64,000 nt of DNA from Gemmatimonas sp. (GTDB lineage: Bacteria > Gemmatimonadota > Gemmatimonadetes > Gemmatimonadales > Gemmatimonadaceae). The translations under genes and the position numbers were made by a program. The notes below the pieces were generated by a model. It had not been told where the DNA came from and did no database searches. It saw nothing but the letters and a program-made list of their open reading frames with translations. Positions 16,826-25,849 of the stretch are shown piece by piece. The stretch lies in the NCBI GenBank assembly GCA_013822425.1, contig PNKL01000010.1:1-64000 (forward strand). Direction: 5' to 3'. Each line of letters opens with the position of its first letter. Position 1 is the stretch's first letter.

Positions 16826-17344
16826 ATGTCCGACACCGAACGTCTCTTCACGACCTACCATGCCGCGCTTGTGCGCTACCTCACGCGCCGCCTGGGAGAC
16901 CGTGACTGGGCAGAAGACATCGCCCAGGAGACGTTCGTGCGGGCGCTGCGACAGGAGCACCTGGTGAACGAACGGTCATGGCTGTTTGCCGTTGCGAGCA
17001 ACCTGGTGCGGGACGCGGGGCGCAAGGCGATCCGCCACCGCCGGCACCTGGAACTGCTCGCCGCGGAGCAGCGAGAGGCACACGTCGAGGCGCCGGACAC
17101 GGCACTCGAACGCGCGCAGGATGCGGCTGATGCGCGGCACGCGCTCGACACACTGGCCGAGCGTGACCGGCAGGCGCTCCTGCTGCGCGAGGAAGGGCTC
17201 GACTACCCGGAACTCGCGGAGATTCTCGGCATCGCCGTCGGGTCCGTGGGAACGACACTATCGCGCGCGCGCCGGCGCCTGGCGGAATCGCATGAAGCGC
17301 AGACAGCGGCGCGGGCACAGCGAGGGCACCATGCCGCGTCCTGA
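16826..17344 (+). CDS. ECF-family RNA polymerase sigma factor
   Basis: A 172-aa sigma-70 family protein with region 2 at about residues 6-70 (FTTYHAALVRYLTRRLGDRD, then AEDIAQETFVRA) and region 4 at about 105-160 (LAERDRQALLLREEGLDYPE, then LAEILGIAVGSVGTTLSRAR). It lacks region 3, as ECF factors do. It starts 4 bases after the VWA gene, and its last 14 bases overlap the start of the putative anti-sigma gene. The set probably reads an envelope or periplasmic signal. Targets are not visible. Confidence 0.92.
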   Translation: MSDTERLFTTYHAALVRYLTRRLGDRDWAEDIAQETFVRALRQEHLVNERSWLFAVASNLVRDAGRKAIRHRRHLELLAAEQREAHVEAPDTALERAQDAADARHALDTLAERDRQALLLREEGLDYPELAEILGIAVGSVGTTLSRARRRLAESHEAQTAARAQRGHHAAS

Positions 17345-18305
17345 TGATGGATTGATTCACGCCTGGATTGATGGGCAGCTGCCGCCTGATGAAGCCGCGC
17401 GCATCGAGGCACTCGCAGCGGCTGATCCCGAGTGGGCCGCAGCGGTGGCCGAGGCGCGCGGGCTCGTGGCCGCGTCCTCGCGCATTCTCTCGGCGCTCGA
17501 TCATGTGCCGGCAGGCGTGGTGCCGACAGGCACTACCGCGCGCACGGGGCAGCGCCTGCCGTGGTGGACGAAGGCTGCCGCCGCCGTGGTGGTGGTCGGC
17601 GGAAGCGTCTTGGTGATGCAGAACGCTCCCGACGGGCGTATGTCTGCGCCGTCCACCGAACAGAGCTCAGCGCAGCCGGCGCCGGACGCGCCGAAGCCGG
17701 TAGCCCAGGCGCCCGGCACCTCGTCGCCAGTGCTGGCGACACCGGTTCCAGCGCCGGCGGCGGTTGCGACTGTACGCGAGACTGTCGCCGCTCCTGTCGC
17801 CGCTCCTGTCGCCGCTCCTGTCGCCGCTCCTGTCGCCGCTCCTGTCGCCGCTCCCGTCGCCGGCGCGCAGGCCGATGCTGCGGCAGGGAGAAGCGATGCT
17901 CCTGAGTTGCGGAGAGAGGCGCTCGCGATGCAGCCTATCACGTCCCCTGCAGTGCGCGCACGGTCGGCCAACACAATTGTTGCCGAGGAACGGAAGGCCG
18001 TGCAGGACGCGGATCGCGTGGTTGCCGAAGTGTCTGGGGCGAAGTCGCTGGTAGCAAAGGCCGCGCCGAGTACTGTACCGAGTACTGTACCGAGTGCACG
18101 CCGAGTGCTGTGCCGAGTGCTGTGCCGAGTGCTGTGCCGCAGGCACAGCAAGCATCCACCCAGGGTTTCGCACAGACGCAAACCGCCGTGCCAGCGCAGC
18201 GTGTGGTGGCAGGGGTCTCCGCGGCAAGGAACGCAAAGGCACCGCAGGAGAGTCTATGCTATCGGCTCGTGCCCGACAGTTCGCGTGTCGGTGTTGCCAT
18301 CATAA
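17331..18305 (+). CDS. Anti-sigma factor-like membrane protein, frameshifted
   Basis: Overlaps the ECF sigma gene by 14 bases. The N-terminal cytoplasmic part (1-75) begins DGLIHAWIDGQLPPDEAARI, the usual look of an anti-sigma domain but without the zinc-binding HCxxC. One transmembrane helix is at about 82-102 (AAAAVVVVGGSVLVM). The periplasmic part is low in complexity: a seven-fold APVA repeat coded by a 12-bp minisatellite (17784-17855), then a second repeat region (18066-18136). In the second, one unit is 11 bp instead of 12, so the frame shifts at 18090-18100 and ends at 18305 with an arginine/cysteine-rich tail. The original C-terminus continues in the other frame to 18481. Confidence 0.7.
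   Translation: MPRPDDGLIHAWIDGQLPPDEAARIEALAAADPEWAAAVAEARGLVAASSRILSALDHVPAGVVPTGTTARTGQRLPWWTKAAAAVVVVGGSVLVMQNAPDGRMSAPSTEQSSAQPAPDAPKPVAQAPGTSSPVLATPVPAPAAVATVRETVAAPVAAPVAAPVAAPVAAPVAAPVAGAQADAAAGRSDAPELRREALAMQPITSPAVRARSANTIVAEERKAVQDADRVVAEVSGAKSLVAKAAPSTVPSTVPSARRVLCRVLCRVLCRRHSKHPPRVSHRRKPPCQRSVWWQGSPRQGTQRHRRRVYAIGSCPTVRVSVLPS
17784..17855 (+). repeat. 12-bp minisatellite GTCGCCGCTCCT, six copies
   Basis: Six exact or near-exact 12-bp units (the last ends CCC) followed by a partial unit. Read in frame they code for repeated Val-Ala-Ala-Pro in the periplasmic linker of the anti-sigma protein. Because the unit is a multiple of three, copy-number changes would alter linker length but not frame. 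Confidence 0.92.
18066..18136 (+). repeat. 12-bp minisatellite with one 11-bp unit
   Basis: Units: two CCGAGTACTGTA (18066-18089), one CCGAGTGCACG of 11 bp (18090-18100), three CCGAGTGCTGTG (18101-18136). The short unit is what breaks the anti-sigma reading frame. Confidence 0.9.
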
Positions 18306-18481
18306 TGCGCACCATGCGCGCCGACGGAGATACGCTGCGCCTCGTTCCGGTGGAGCCCAACGTGTCGCAGCGCGCCTGGCTCGTGTTGGGTGACGGAATG
18401 AAGGGGGTCATGACGACGAACGGTGATCTGCGGAGTGCGGTGCGGGTCGTCGCGGCACCGACAGCGTGTCCCGAACCGTAG
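18101..18481 (+). pseudogene. Out-of-frame C-terminus of the anti-sigma protein
   Basis: In the frame set by the last three repeat units (Pro-Ser-Ala-Val), about 126 codons run to a stop at 18481. Their second half has ordinary protein character (ESLCYRLVPDSSRVGVAII and RAWLVLGDGMKGVMTTNGDL) and looks like a folded domain of about 75 residues. Restoring one base in the 11-bp unit would give a single 383-aa protein. The region has no good ribosome site of its own, so it is probably not translated independently; an ATG at 18110 opens the frame. Confidence 0.65.
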
Positions 18482-18494
18482 ACCGGACTCGCGG

Positions 18495-18920
18495 TCAGCC
18501 GGACTCGTCGGGAAAGTGCGTGGGCACGGTGCGGGCACAGGCGATGAGGGCCTTCGCCGCGCCGGCGTGGAGCATCAGTGTGCCCAGCGAGCCGTGCAGC
18601 CGGACCTGACGCAGGGCGACGGCCATCACCGGATCCAACGCGCCGCGCACGATGCGCTTCCAGGCGGCGTATTGTGCGCGTAGCACGAACGGCGCCGTCG
18701 CAGCGGAAGGGTCGAGCACCCTGGCCGCCGTGCACGTGCCCCTGTCGAGGTCGAATTCGACGGCGGTGTCCACGGGATACCCGAGTGCCGGCGCCGCTTC
18801 GAGCACCAACGCAACCGGCCAGGTCCACGTCCTGGCGGCTACGCGATACGCCTGGTCGGCGTTGATCGCATCACGAAGGGCGTCCGCCCACGGCTGAGAG
18901 AAGGGGCGCAGATGGGTCAC
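18495..18920 (-). CDS. SCP2 sterol-binding-like domain protein
   Basis: A 141-aa protein. From the GTG at 18920 it reads VTHLRPFSQPWADALRDAIN, the usual opening of small bacterial SCP2-fold proteins. The C-terminal half, with VRGALDPVMAVALRQVRLHG and LMLHAGAAKALI, fits the SCP2 lipid-binding fold. It has no signal peptide. The open frame extends upstream into the end of the phosphoesterase gene without similarity; a TTG just after that gene's stop is another possible start. It follows the phosphoesterase gene on the same strand and converges on the anti-sigma gene. It probably binds a hydrophobic ligand; the ligand is unknown. Confidence 0.68.
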   Translation of the reverse strand: MTHLRPFSQPWADALRDAINADQAYRVAARTWTWPVALVLEAAPALGYPVDTAVEFDLDRGTCTAARVLDPSAATAPFVLRAQYAAWKRIVRGALDPVMAVALRQVRLHGSLGTLMLHAGAAKALIACARTVPTHFPDESG

Positions 18921-18981
18921 GAAGAGTCGATGCGGTTGCGTTGACGATGCGAGGGCAGCGCTGCGCGGTGGCTGCGACAAT

Positions 18982-21448
18982 CTACCTGGCACGCGCGAGT
19001 TCGAGCAGCGGGATCCGGCGCGTGCCGGGATATGGCACGACACTCCCCTTGATCGTGCGCCAGAGGATGTGGTTGAACAACTCCTCCTCGGCGACGTCCT
19101 CGAAGCGCAGGTCGAGCCGTGCTGATTCCCGTGCTTCGCGCGTGCTGGCCGGGTTCACCTCGTCGAGGTTCACCGCTGGCAGCAGTGCCACGTACGGCCG
19201 CAGGTCGGGGTTCTTCCGCCAGATCTCGCGCAAGGGCTGGCCGAAGTAGTCGAACTGCGAGAGCGACGCGAGGCCGAGAATCTCCTCGATGGTCAGGAGG
19301 ACGTCGGTCGTGTTGGCAAAACGGTGCACCACCCCGCCCGCCGAGTATGGCGAGATGACGAACAACGGCGACCGATGGGAATCCACATGATCAGGTCCGT
19401 TCTGCGCATCGTCCTCGAGCACGAAGACCGCAGTGCTCCGCCAGAACGGCGACCTGGAGAGCGCCTCGATCATGCGACCCAGCGCGAGGTCGTTGTCTGC
19501 CATATGTGCCCGCGGGGTAGGGGCGCCGGCGCGAGCGCCGGACGTATGGTCGTTGGGGAGCCGCACGATCTGCAGACGCGGCATGCTGCCGCGTCGCACC
19601 CATTCGTTGAACTCCCCGAGCCATGCATCCACCCGCACCTGGTCGCGGATCTTGAGGTCGTACGACGGAAACGCCGCGCTCGTATGGGCGCGCAGGAACG
19701 GCTTGTTGCCCTTGTAGCCGGCGGGCATCGGGTCGTTGCGATCAACCTCGGCGGGAATCACGAATTCGCCGAAGTTCCGGAACGAAATCCCCGCCCGCTG
19801 GGCAAGATTCCAGAGGTACCCGTTGGCCGGCTCGGAGACGTCGTCGTCATCCACCGGCTCGCGGCCGCGATTGGTGCCTTCGTAGTCGTAGGTGCGGCCA
19901 CGATTCGAGTAGTTGGACGGCACCGTCTTCTGCAGGTAGTCCGTGGTGTAGGCGGCCATCGACCAGTTATGACCGTCCGGGCTCACGTCGGCGTTCACGA
20001 AGAAGCGATCGAAGAGACCGAAGCGCTCGGCGAGGGCGTGGTGGTTTGGCGAGACAGGGCGGGGGAAGAAGAGCAGTGAGGTGTCGCCGTCGCCCTGCGG
20101 CAGGTCGCCGAGGATCTGGTCGTAGGTGCGGTTCTCCTTGATGATGTAGATGACGTGCTCGATGGGCGGGTAGGAGAACTTCTCGCGGGTCTCGCCCCAT
20201 CGGTTGGCGCGGGCGACCCGCGAGGAGAACGGGACGAGCGTCGCGGCGCTGGCACGGGCCGCGAGCGTGGTGATGATCGAGCCGGTGGTCTGGCCGAGCG
20301 TGTACTGATACGGGTCGAACCCCTCGTCAGCCCGGCCCCGTCCCGGCGTCGGGCCATTGATGTTGGGTCCGGTGCCGCGGCCCTTGCCCGTCAGCGTGAT
20401 GAGCGTGTCACCGCGTGCAATCACGGACGTTGGATACCACTCCACCGGAATGCGGCCCGTCACGACGTCGGTGCCGGCAGCTCCTGGCACGCCGGAGGTC
20501 TCCGCCGCAAGGTCCACGATGGCGACGGCGTTGTTGTCTGCTTCGGCGACGAAGAGCCGGCGGCCGTCCTCGGATAGTGCAAGCGCGTTCGGCGTGGAGC
20601 CCTCACCAGGACCTCCGGGCGGCGTCACGACGATGCTGGTGATGACACGCCGCTGCCGTGGGTCAAGCACCGTGATGCGATCGGTGGATCCCGAGGTGAC
20701 GAAGAGGCGCGACCCGTCATGATTCAGCAGCAGGGCCGACGGATGCCGTCCGCCCGCCATGCGGCCGGCCGGCGCAAGACGGCCGCCGGTGGGCGTGAAC
20801 ACCGCCACGGTAGATCCCCCCCACGACGACACGTAAACCGCGCCCTGTCCGTCAACCACCACGCCGTAGGGATACCGGTCCACCCCGAACCGCTGCACCA
20901 CCTGGGCCGTCGCCACGTCCACCACGGCGAGCGAATCGGTCAGGTTCTCCGCGACGTACAATCGTGCACCGTCGGGTGAGAGTGCGAGGCCCGCGGGATA
21001 GCGCTTGCCGTTCTTGCCTCTGCCTTGGTCTCGATGACGATGGAGTCGGTACGCGTTGCACGCCCGTTTGTCCACGCATAGCGATAGACCACATCCTGAT
21101 TTCCACCACTCACGTAGAGTGTGCGGCCATCAGGGGAGAACGCGATCCCAAGAAAGGCGGCCGCCTGCGGCAGCGTCTGGAGAATGCGTCCCGATTCCCG
21201 ATCAACCACCTGCACGCCTTGTTCACGCCAGCCGTTGAGAAGAACCACGACCTCCCGCTGCTCGGCGAGAGCGTCATGGCGAGCGGCATGGATCCGACGG
21301 GCCACACTGTCCCGGCCGGATCAAGCGTGCGTCCGGTCGGCAGGCGCCGGGGTCCCGCGTCGAGTGAGGCGGCGGCTGGTTTCGAGACCGGCGACTGACT
21401 GCACGCGGCGGCGAAGGACAGCAGGGCGATCAGGCTGGAGTGGCGCAT
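18982..21448 (-). pseudogene. YncE-propeller/phosphoesterase gene with two frameshifts
   Basis: One gene broken into three frames. The start (ATG at 21448) gives a lipoprotein signal (MRHSSLIALLSFAAACSQ) and runs to about 21265. There the sense passes to the frame reading VVVLLNGWREQGVQVVDRES until about 21020, then to the third frame, which continues to the stop at 18982 (an uninterrupted 697 codons from a GTG at 21075). The N-terminal half is a YVTN/YncE-type propeller (YPAGLALSPDGARLYVAENL). The C-terminal half is a phosphoesterase domain with IYIIKENRTYDQILGDLP, NDHTSGAR and EDDAQNGPDHVDSHRSP. Such proteins are exported and resemble acid phosphatase/phospholipase C. The large ORF alone would lack the signal peptide and first blades. 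Confidence 0.78.
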
Positions 21449-21458
21449 CAGAACCAGA

Positions 21459-21486
21459 CGGGAGACGGGAGATGGGAGATGGGAGA
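21459..21486. repeat. 7-bp tandem repeat (GGGAGAY), four copies
   Basis: GGGAGAC, GGGAGAT, GGGAGAT, GGGAGAG stand head to tail in the gap just upstream of the phosphoesterase start and after the SMP-30 gene stop. It is another short purine-rich repeat placed between genes. Confidence 0.7.
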
Positions 21487-21528
21487 GGCGAGGGGGTTGA
21501 CGACACCGGCTGGCTTGCAGACGGCGTC

Positions 21529-22467
21529 CTACTTGGTACGCCCGAGTGCTATGAAGACAACCTTGCCATCGTTGAACAGTGGCACGGCCAGGCGCTGACG
21601 CTTGGTGTCGTAGCCGATATCTGCCGGACTGGGTAGACCCTTCACCAGGGTGGACGACGTGCCGTTGGCGAACACGCTCAGCGACGAATCAGCCCAGCTC
21701 GTGTAGACCGCCCGACCGTCGGCAAGAATCTCGAAACCATCACCGCCACCGGCGCCAACGCCGATGGAGTCTGCGGTTGCCATGCCGGGCTTCCAGGCAA
21801 AGACGTTCGTGCTGGCGAACGCGTTGACGAGAAATCGCTGTCCGCTTGCGTCGTATGCAATGCCGTTTGGCCCCGGCTGACCGGCAAAGGTGACCACCCG
21901 CTTGTACTGGCGGCCGATCACCTGCACGATGCAGTCAGGTCCTGGGTGCGTCATCTGACCCTTGTCGTCAAAGCGCACGCCGGTATCGGTGATGTAGACG
22001 GAACCATCCGGCCCTGCCACGACGTCATTGAGGAACGCCGATCCCTTGATCTCCAGGGATGCGATAGGCGCTCCGGTCCGTGCATTGAATGCGCGCACTG
22101 CGTCGATATCGGCCACCCACAGTGTATCGCCGACGAGGGCCATGCCCTTCGGGGCGTTGAGCGTCACCGCGTTCCTTCCGCCTTCGATGAACGGCGTGGA
22201 GTCCATGGCGGCACCCTCTGCGGTGAGGCGGACGATGAATCCGTTGCCGTCCTTCTGTGACGGGTTGCCATTGATGTTCGACACGAACCAGAGATCCTGC
22301 GCCGCGTCGTAGCGTGCGGACTCCGGGGTCTTCAATCCGGATGCCTCGCCGACCTGTTGCGGTTCAGCGGGAGCGGCGGCCTCATCCGCTGGCTGCTGTT
22401 CGGGCTTTCCACACGCGACAGCGACAACGGCGATGGCAATGGCGAGGTAGCGCGAAGGGGTGGTCAT
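21529..22467 (-). CDS. SMP-30/gluconolactonase-like lipoprotein
   Basis: A 312-aa exported lipoprotein: signal peptide with lipobox VAVAC at about residues 15-19, a charged linker, then a six-bladed propeller of the SMP-30/gluconolactonase/LRE type (about 45-308). Blade motifs include LNAPKGMALVGDTLWVADID, NDVVAGPDGSVYITDTG and GPNGIAYDASGQRFLVN. The position of Asp and Asn residues fits a calcium-bound lactonase site, but no substrate can be given. It precedes the phosphoesterase gene on the same strand (80-base gap) and is divergent from the BNR-propeller gene. Confidence 0.82.
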   Translation of the reverse strand: MTTPSRYLAIAIAVVAVACGKPEQQPADEAAAPAEPQQVGEASGLKTPESARYDAAQDLWFVSNINGNPSQKDGNGFIVRLTAEGAAMDSTPFIEGGRNAVTLNAPKGMALVGDTLWVADIDAVRAFNARTGAPIASLEIKGSAFLNDVVAGPDGSVYITDTGVRFDDKGQMTHPGPDCIVQVIGRQYKRVVTFAGQPGPNGIAYDASGQRFLVNAFASTNVFAWKPGMATADSIGVGAGGGDGFEILADGRAVYTSWADSSLSVFANGTSSTLVKGLPSPADIGYDTKRQRLAVPLFNDGKVVFIALGRTK

Positions 22468-22610
22468 GGGACGATGGAGTTGATGGGTGGCGGGGGACTC
22501 TCGCCGATCGTGGCGCGAGCGACCAACTTTCCTGAATGTACGATGACTCGCCGAGGTGCGCTGTCAGGCGCATGACTCGGACCAGCAGGACCGACCCTCG
22601 AGAGGTATCC

Positions 22611-25600
22611 ATGTCGTCGCTCTCCCGCCGGATGATCACCGCGTTCGCCCTGTTCCTGCTGCCGACACTGTCGGCCGCACAGTCGTTTGACACCTCCGCA
22701 TTCGCCGCGCTGCGATGGCGTGAAATCGGGCCGTACCGCGGCGGTCGCTCTGTCGCGGTCGCCGGGTCGAACAAGCGCCCGTACGAGTACTGGATGGGGA
22801 CGACCGGTGGAGGCGTCTTCAAGACGGTTGACGGCGGCATGAGCTGGCAGCCGGCGACCGACAAGTACTTCGGCGGCACTATCGGCGCGCTGGCGGTCGC
22901 CGAGTCGAATCCGGATATCGTGTGGGCGGCGGGCGGCGAGACTCCCATCCGCGGCAACACCGCTCCCGGAGACGGCGTCTGGGTGTCGCGCGACGCGGGA
23001 AAGACCTGGACGCGCATCGCGTTCTTTGACCCAAGGAACCACTCGCCGCGCATCCGCATCCATCCCACGAACCCCGACATCGTATGGATCGGCGTGCTTG
23101 GGCATGTCTTTGGCCGGAATGAGCAGCGCGGGGTCTTCAAGACGACAGATGGCGGCCAGACGTGGCGCAAGGTGTTGTACCGCGACGCTTCAACCGGCAT
23201 CTCCGACCTTGCCATTGATCCCGGCAACCCGAATGTGCTGTACGCCGCCTTCTGGCATGCGTACCGGACGCCGTGGTCGCTGAACTCCGGTGGTCCCGGC
23301 GGCGGCATCTTCAAGAGCACCGACGGCGGCGAGACGTGGACGGAACTGACCAGCAATCCCGGGCTTCCGAAGGGCGTGCTTGGCAAGATCGGCCTGACCG
23401 TATCCGGCGCCAAGTCGAGCCGCGTATGGGCGCTCATCGAAGCCGAGGATGGCGGTGTGTACCGCTCCGACGACGACGGCGCGACGTGGGCCCGGCTGAA
23501 TGACGAACGCAAGCTGCGCCAGCGCGCGTGGTACTACTCGCGCATCGTGGCCGATCCCAGGGATTCCAACGTCGTCTACGCGCTGAATGTGCAGTGGTTC
23601 CGTTCCCGCGACGGCGGCAGGACCTTCCCGCAGAACATTCCGGTTCCGCACGGCGACAATCACGACCTCTGGATCGCGTCGAACGATCCGGAACGAATGG
23701 TCCAGGGCAATGACGGCGGCGCCAATGTGTCGTTCAACGGCGGCCGTTCGTGGACCAACCAGGCGTACGCCACGGCGCAGATGTACCACGTGACGACGAC
23801 CAATCATTTTCCCTACCAGGTGTGTGGTGCGCAGCAGGACAACTCGACGCTGTGCGGCCCGTCGCGCAAGGAAGGCGGCATGACGATGGCCGACTTCCGC
23901 GAGACAGCAGGCGGCGAATCCGGGTATCTCGCGTCGAATCCGGCCAAACCCGATATCATTTTTGGCGGCAGCTACGGCGGCCTGCTGACGCGCAAGGACA
24001 TGGCGACCGACCTCGAACGCAACGTCAGCCCGTGGCCGGACAACCCCATGGGCTACTCGTCGGAGGACATTCAGTACCGTTTCCAGTGGACCTTTCCGAT
24101 CGTCTTCTCGCCACACAACCCCGGCGTGCTGTACGCCGCCGGGAGCCAGCTGTTCAAGACGACCACGGAAGGCGAAAGCTGGACGATCATCTCGCCTCCG
24201 CTCGCGCGCCGCGATCCCAAGACCATGGGCGCCTCGGGCGGGCCGATCACGAAGGACCAGACGGGCGTCGAGACGTATGGCGTGATCTTTGCGCTCAGCG
24301 AGTCGCCCATCACCCCGGGACTGATCTGGGCGGGCACCGACGACGGTCTCGTCTGGGTGACGCGCAATGGTGGCGTCACCTGGACGAACGTGACGCCGCC
24401 GGACATCGGCGATTTCACGCGCGTGTCGATGATCGATGCCGGCCATTTCAATGCCGGCACGGCGTACGTGGCGGCGAACCGCTTCCAGCAGGACGACTTC
24501 TCGCCGATTCTCTACAAGACCGCCGACTACGGCAAGACGTGGACGAAGATCATGACGGGCATTCCCGCGGAGGAGTTCACGCGCGCCATCCGGGAGGACC
24601 CGAAAAAGGCGGGGCTGCTGTACGCCGCAACGGAAAGAGGGGTCTGGGTATCGTTCGACGATGGCAGCCGTTGGCAGTCGCTGCGCCGCAACATGCCATC
24701 GGTGCCGGTGCACGATCTGGTCGTGAAGGACAACGACATCGTGCTGGGCACGCACGGCCGGTCGTTCTGGATCATGGACGACATCGCGCCGCTGCGGCAG
24801 CTCACGGCGTCCGTGACCACCAAGTCGGCGCACTTGTACAAGCCGTCGGACGCCTATCGCATCGACTGGGGCGGCGGCTTCCAGATTCCGGGCGCCGGCT
24901 ATGGCGGCGCCACGCCCGTGGGGCAGAACCCACCGTCAGGCTCCGTGGTCTACTATCACCTCAAGGATGCGGACACCCGCGTGACGCTCGAGTTCCTCGA
25001 TGCCAAGGGGAATCTCATCAAGTCGTATACCAGTGATTCCGTTGCCTCGCCAGCCCCGGCTGCCGGAGGCGAGAGCGGACGCGGCGTGCCGCGCGTTGTC
25101 CGCGCGCCGAACAGGGCCGGGTTGAACCAGTTCAACTGGAACCTGCGCTATCCAGACGCCACGCGGTTTGACGGCATGATCCTCTGGGCCGCCGGCGTCA
25201 CAGGGCCGCTCGCGCTGCCCGGAACGTACACGGTGAAACTGACGGCGAACGGTGAGTCGCAAAGCCAGACCTTCACGGTGAAGGCCGATCCGCGGTGGAA
25301 GGTGCCGATGGCCGATCTCGTGGCGCAGTTCGACTTCCTCATCCAGGTGCGCGACCGCGTGAGCGAAGCCAACGAAGCCGTGATTGCCGCACGCGACGTG
25401 AAAGCGCAGGTTGAGGACCGTCTCAAGCAGGCGCCGCAGCTCGGCGACCAAGGGAAGGCGCTCAATGGCAAGGTGACGAGCGTCGAGGGGGAGATCTACC
25501 AGATCAAGAACGAGAGCTCGCAAGACCCGCTGAACTACCCCATCAAGCTGAACAACAAGATCGCCGCACTGCTTGGCATGGCTGGATCGTCACCAGGCCG

Positions 25601-25778
25601 GCCGCCGGCACAGGCCGTGCAGGTGTTCAAGGAGTTGAGTGGCAAGCTCGAGGTGCAGACCAAGCGCATGGGCAAGGTCTACGCCGAGGACCTCAAGGCG
25701 TTCAATGAACAGCTCAAGAAACTGGGGTTGCCCGAGGTGACGCCGAAGAAGAAGGCGCCGAAGGTCGCGGCGGACTAG
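22611..25778 (+). CDS. Secreted BNR/sortilin-like propeller protein
   Basis: A 1055-aa exported protein. The ATG at 22611 follows GAGAGG and starts a signal peptide (MSSLSRRMITAFALFLLPTL). The bulk is a large BNR/VPS10-type propeller: repeated signatures of the form GG.F.S.DGG.TW, such as GGGVFKTVDGGMSWQ, RGVFKTTDGGQTW, GGIFKSTDGGETW and VYRSDDDGATW. A conserved NDGGANVSFNGG segment lies near 370. The last 180 residues form an alpha-helical region after an immunoglobulin-like segment (LPGTYTVKLTANGES). Homologues are common in Gemmatimonadota, Acidobacteriota and Bacteroidota and are annotated only as WD40/YVTN/BNR-like; a secreted hydrolase role is often guessed but is not proven. Confidence 0.85.
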   Translation: MSSLSRRMITAFALFLLPTLSAAQSFDTSAFAALRWREIGPYRGGRSVAVAGSNKRPYEYWMGTTGGGVFKTVDGGMSWQPATDKYFGGTIGALAVAESNPDIVWAAGGETPIRGNTAPGDGVWVSRDAGKTWTRIAFFDPRNHSPRIRIHPTNPDIVWIGVLGHVFGRNEQRGVFKTTDGGQTWRKVLYRDASTGISDLAIDPGNPNVLYAAFWHAYRTPWSLNSGGPGGGIFKSTDGGETWTELTSNPGLPKGVLGKIGLTVSGAKSSRVWALIEAEDGGVYRSDDDGATWARLNDERKLRQRAWYYSRIVADPRDSNVVYALNVQWFRSRDGGRTFPQNIPVPHGDNHDLWIASNDPERMVQGNDGGANVSFNGGRSWTNQAYATAQMYHVTTTNHFPYQVCGAQQDNSTLCGPSRKEGGMTMADFRETAGGESGYLASNPAKPDIIFGGSYGGLLTRKDMATDLERNVSPWPDNPMGYSSEDIQYRFQWTFPIVFSPHNPGVLYAAGSQLFKTTTEGESWTIISPPLARRDPKTMGASGGPITKDQTGVETYGVIFALSESPITPGLIWAGTDDGLVWVTRNGGVTWTNVTPPDIGDFTRVSMIDAGHFNAGTAYVAANRFQQDDFSPILYKTADYGKTWTKIMTGIPAEEFTRAIREDPKKAGLLYAATERGVWVSFDDGSRWQSLRRNMPSVPVHDLVVKDNDIVLGTHGRSFWIMDDIAPLRQLTASVTTKSAHLYKPSDAYRIDWGGGFQIPGAGYGGATPVGQNPPSGSVVYYHLKDADTRVTLEFLDAKGNLIKSYTSDSVASPAPAAGGESGRGVPRVVRAPNRAGLNQFNWNLRYPDATRFDGMILWAAGVTGPLALPGTYTVKLTANGESQSQTFTVKADPRWKVPMADLVAQFDFLIQVRDRVSEANEAVIAARDVKAQVEDRLKQAPQLGDQGKALNGKVTSVEGEIYQIKNESSQDPLNYPIKLNNKIAALLGMAGSSPGRPPAQAVQVFKELSGKLEVQTKRMGKVYAEDLKAFNEQLKKLGLPEVTPKKKAPKVAAD

Positions 25779-25805
25779 CATCGCCGCAATACGGGGGCGG
25801 ATACA

Positions 25806-25835
25806 CGAAGGGAGCAGCCTCGGTCGCTCCCTTCG
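25806..25835. terminator. Bidirectional terminator-like hairpin
   Basis: A perfect 10-bp stem, CGAAGGGAGC (25806-25815) and GCTCCCTTCG (25826-25835), with a 10-base loop. It lies between the convergent BNR and lipoprotein genes. No long T-run follows on either side. Confidence 0.6.
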
Positions 25836-25849
25836 CTGCTGCTGTCCGA

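Noticed and set aside
23190-24833. 547-codon minus-strand open frame
   Set aside because: Antisense to the BNR-propeller gene; no recognisable domain.
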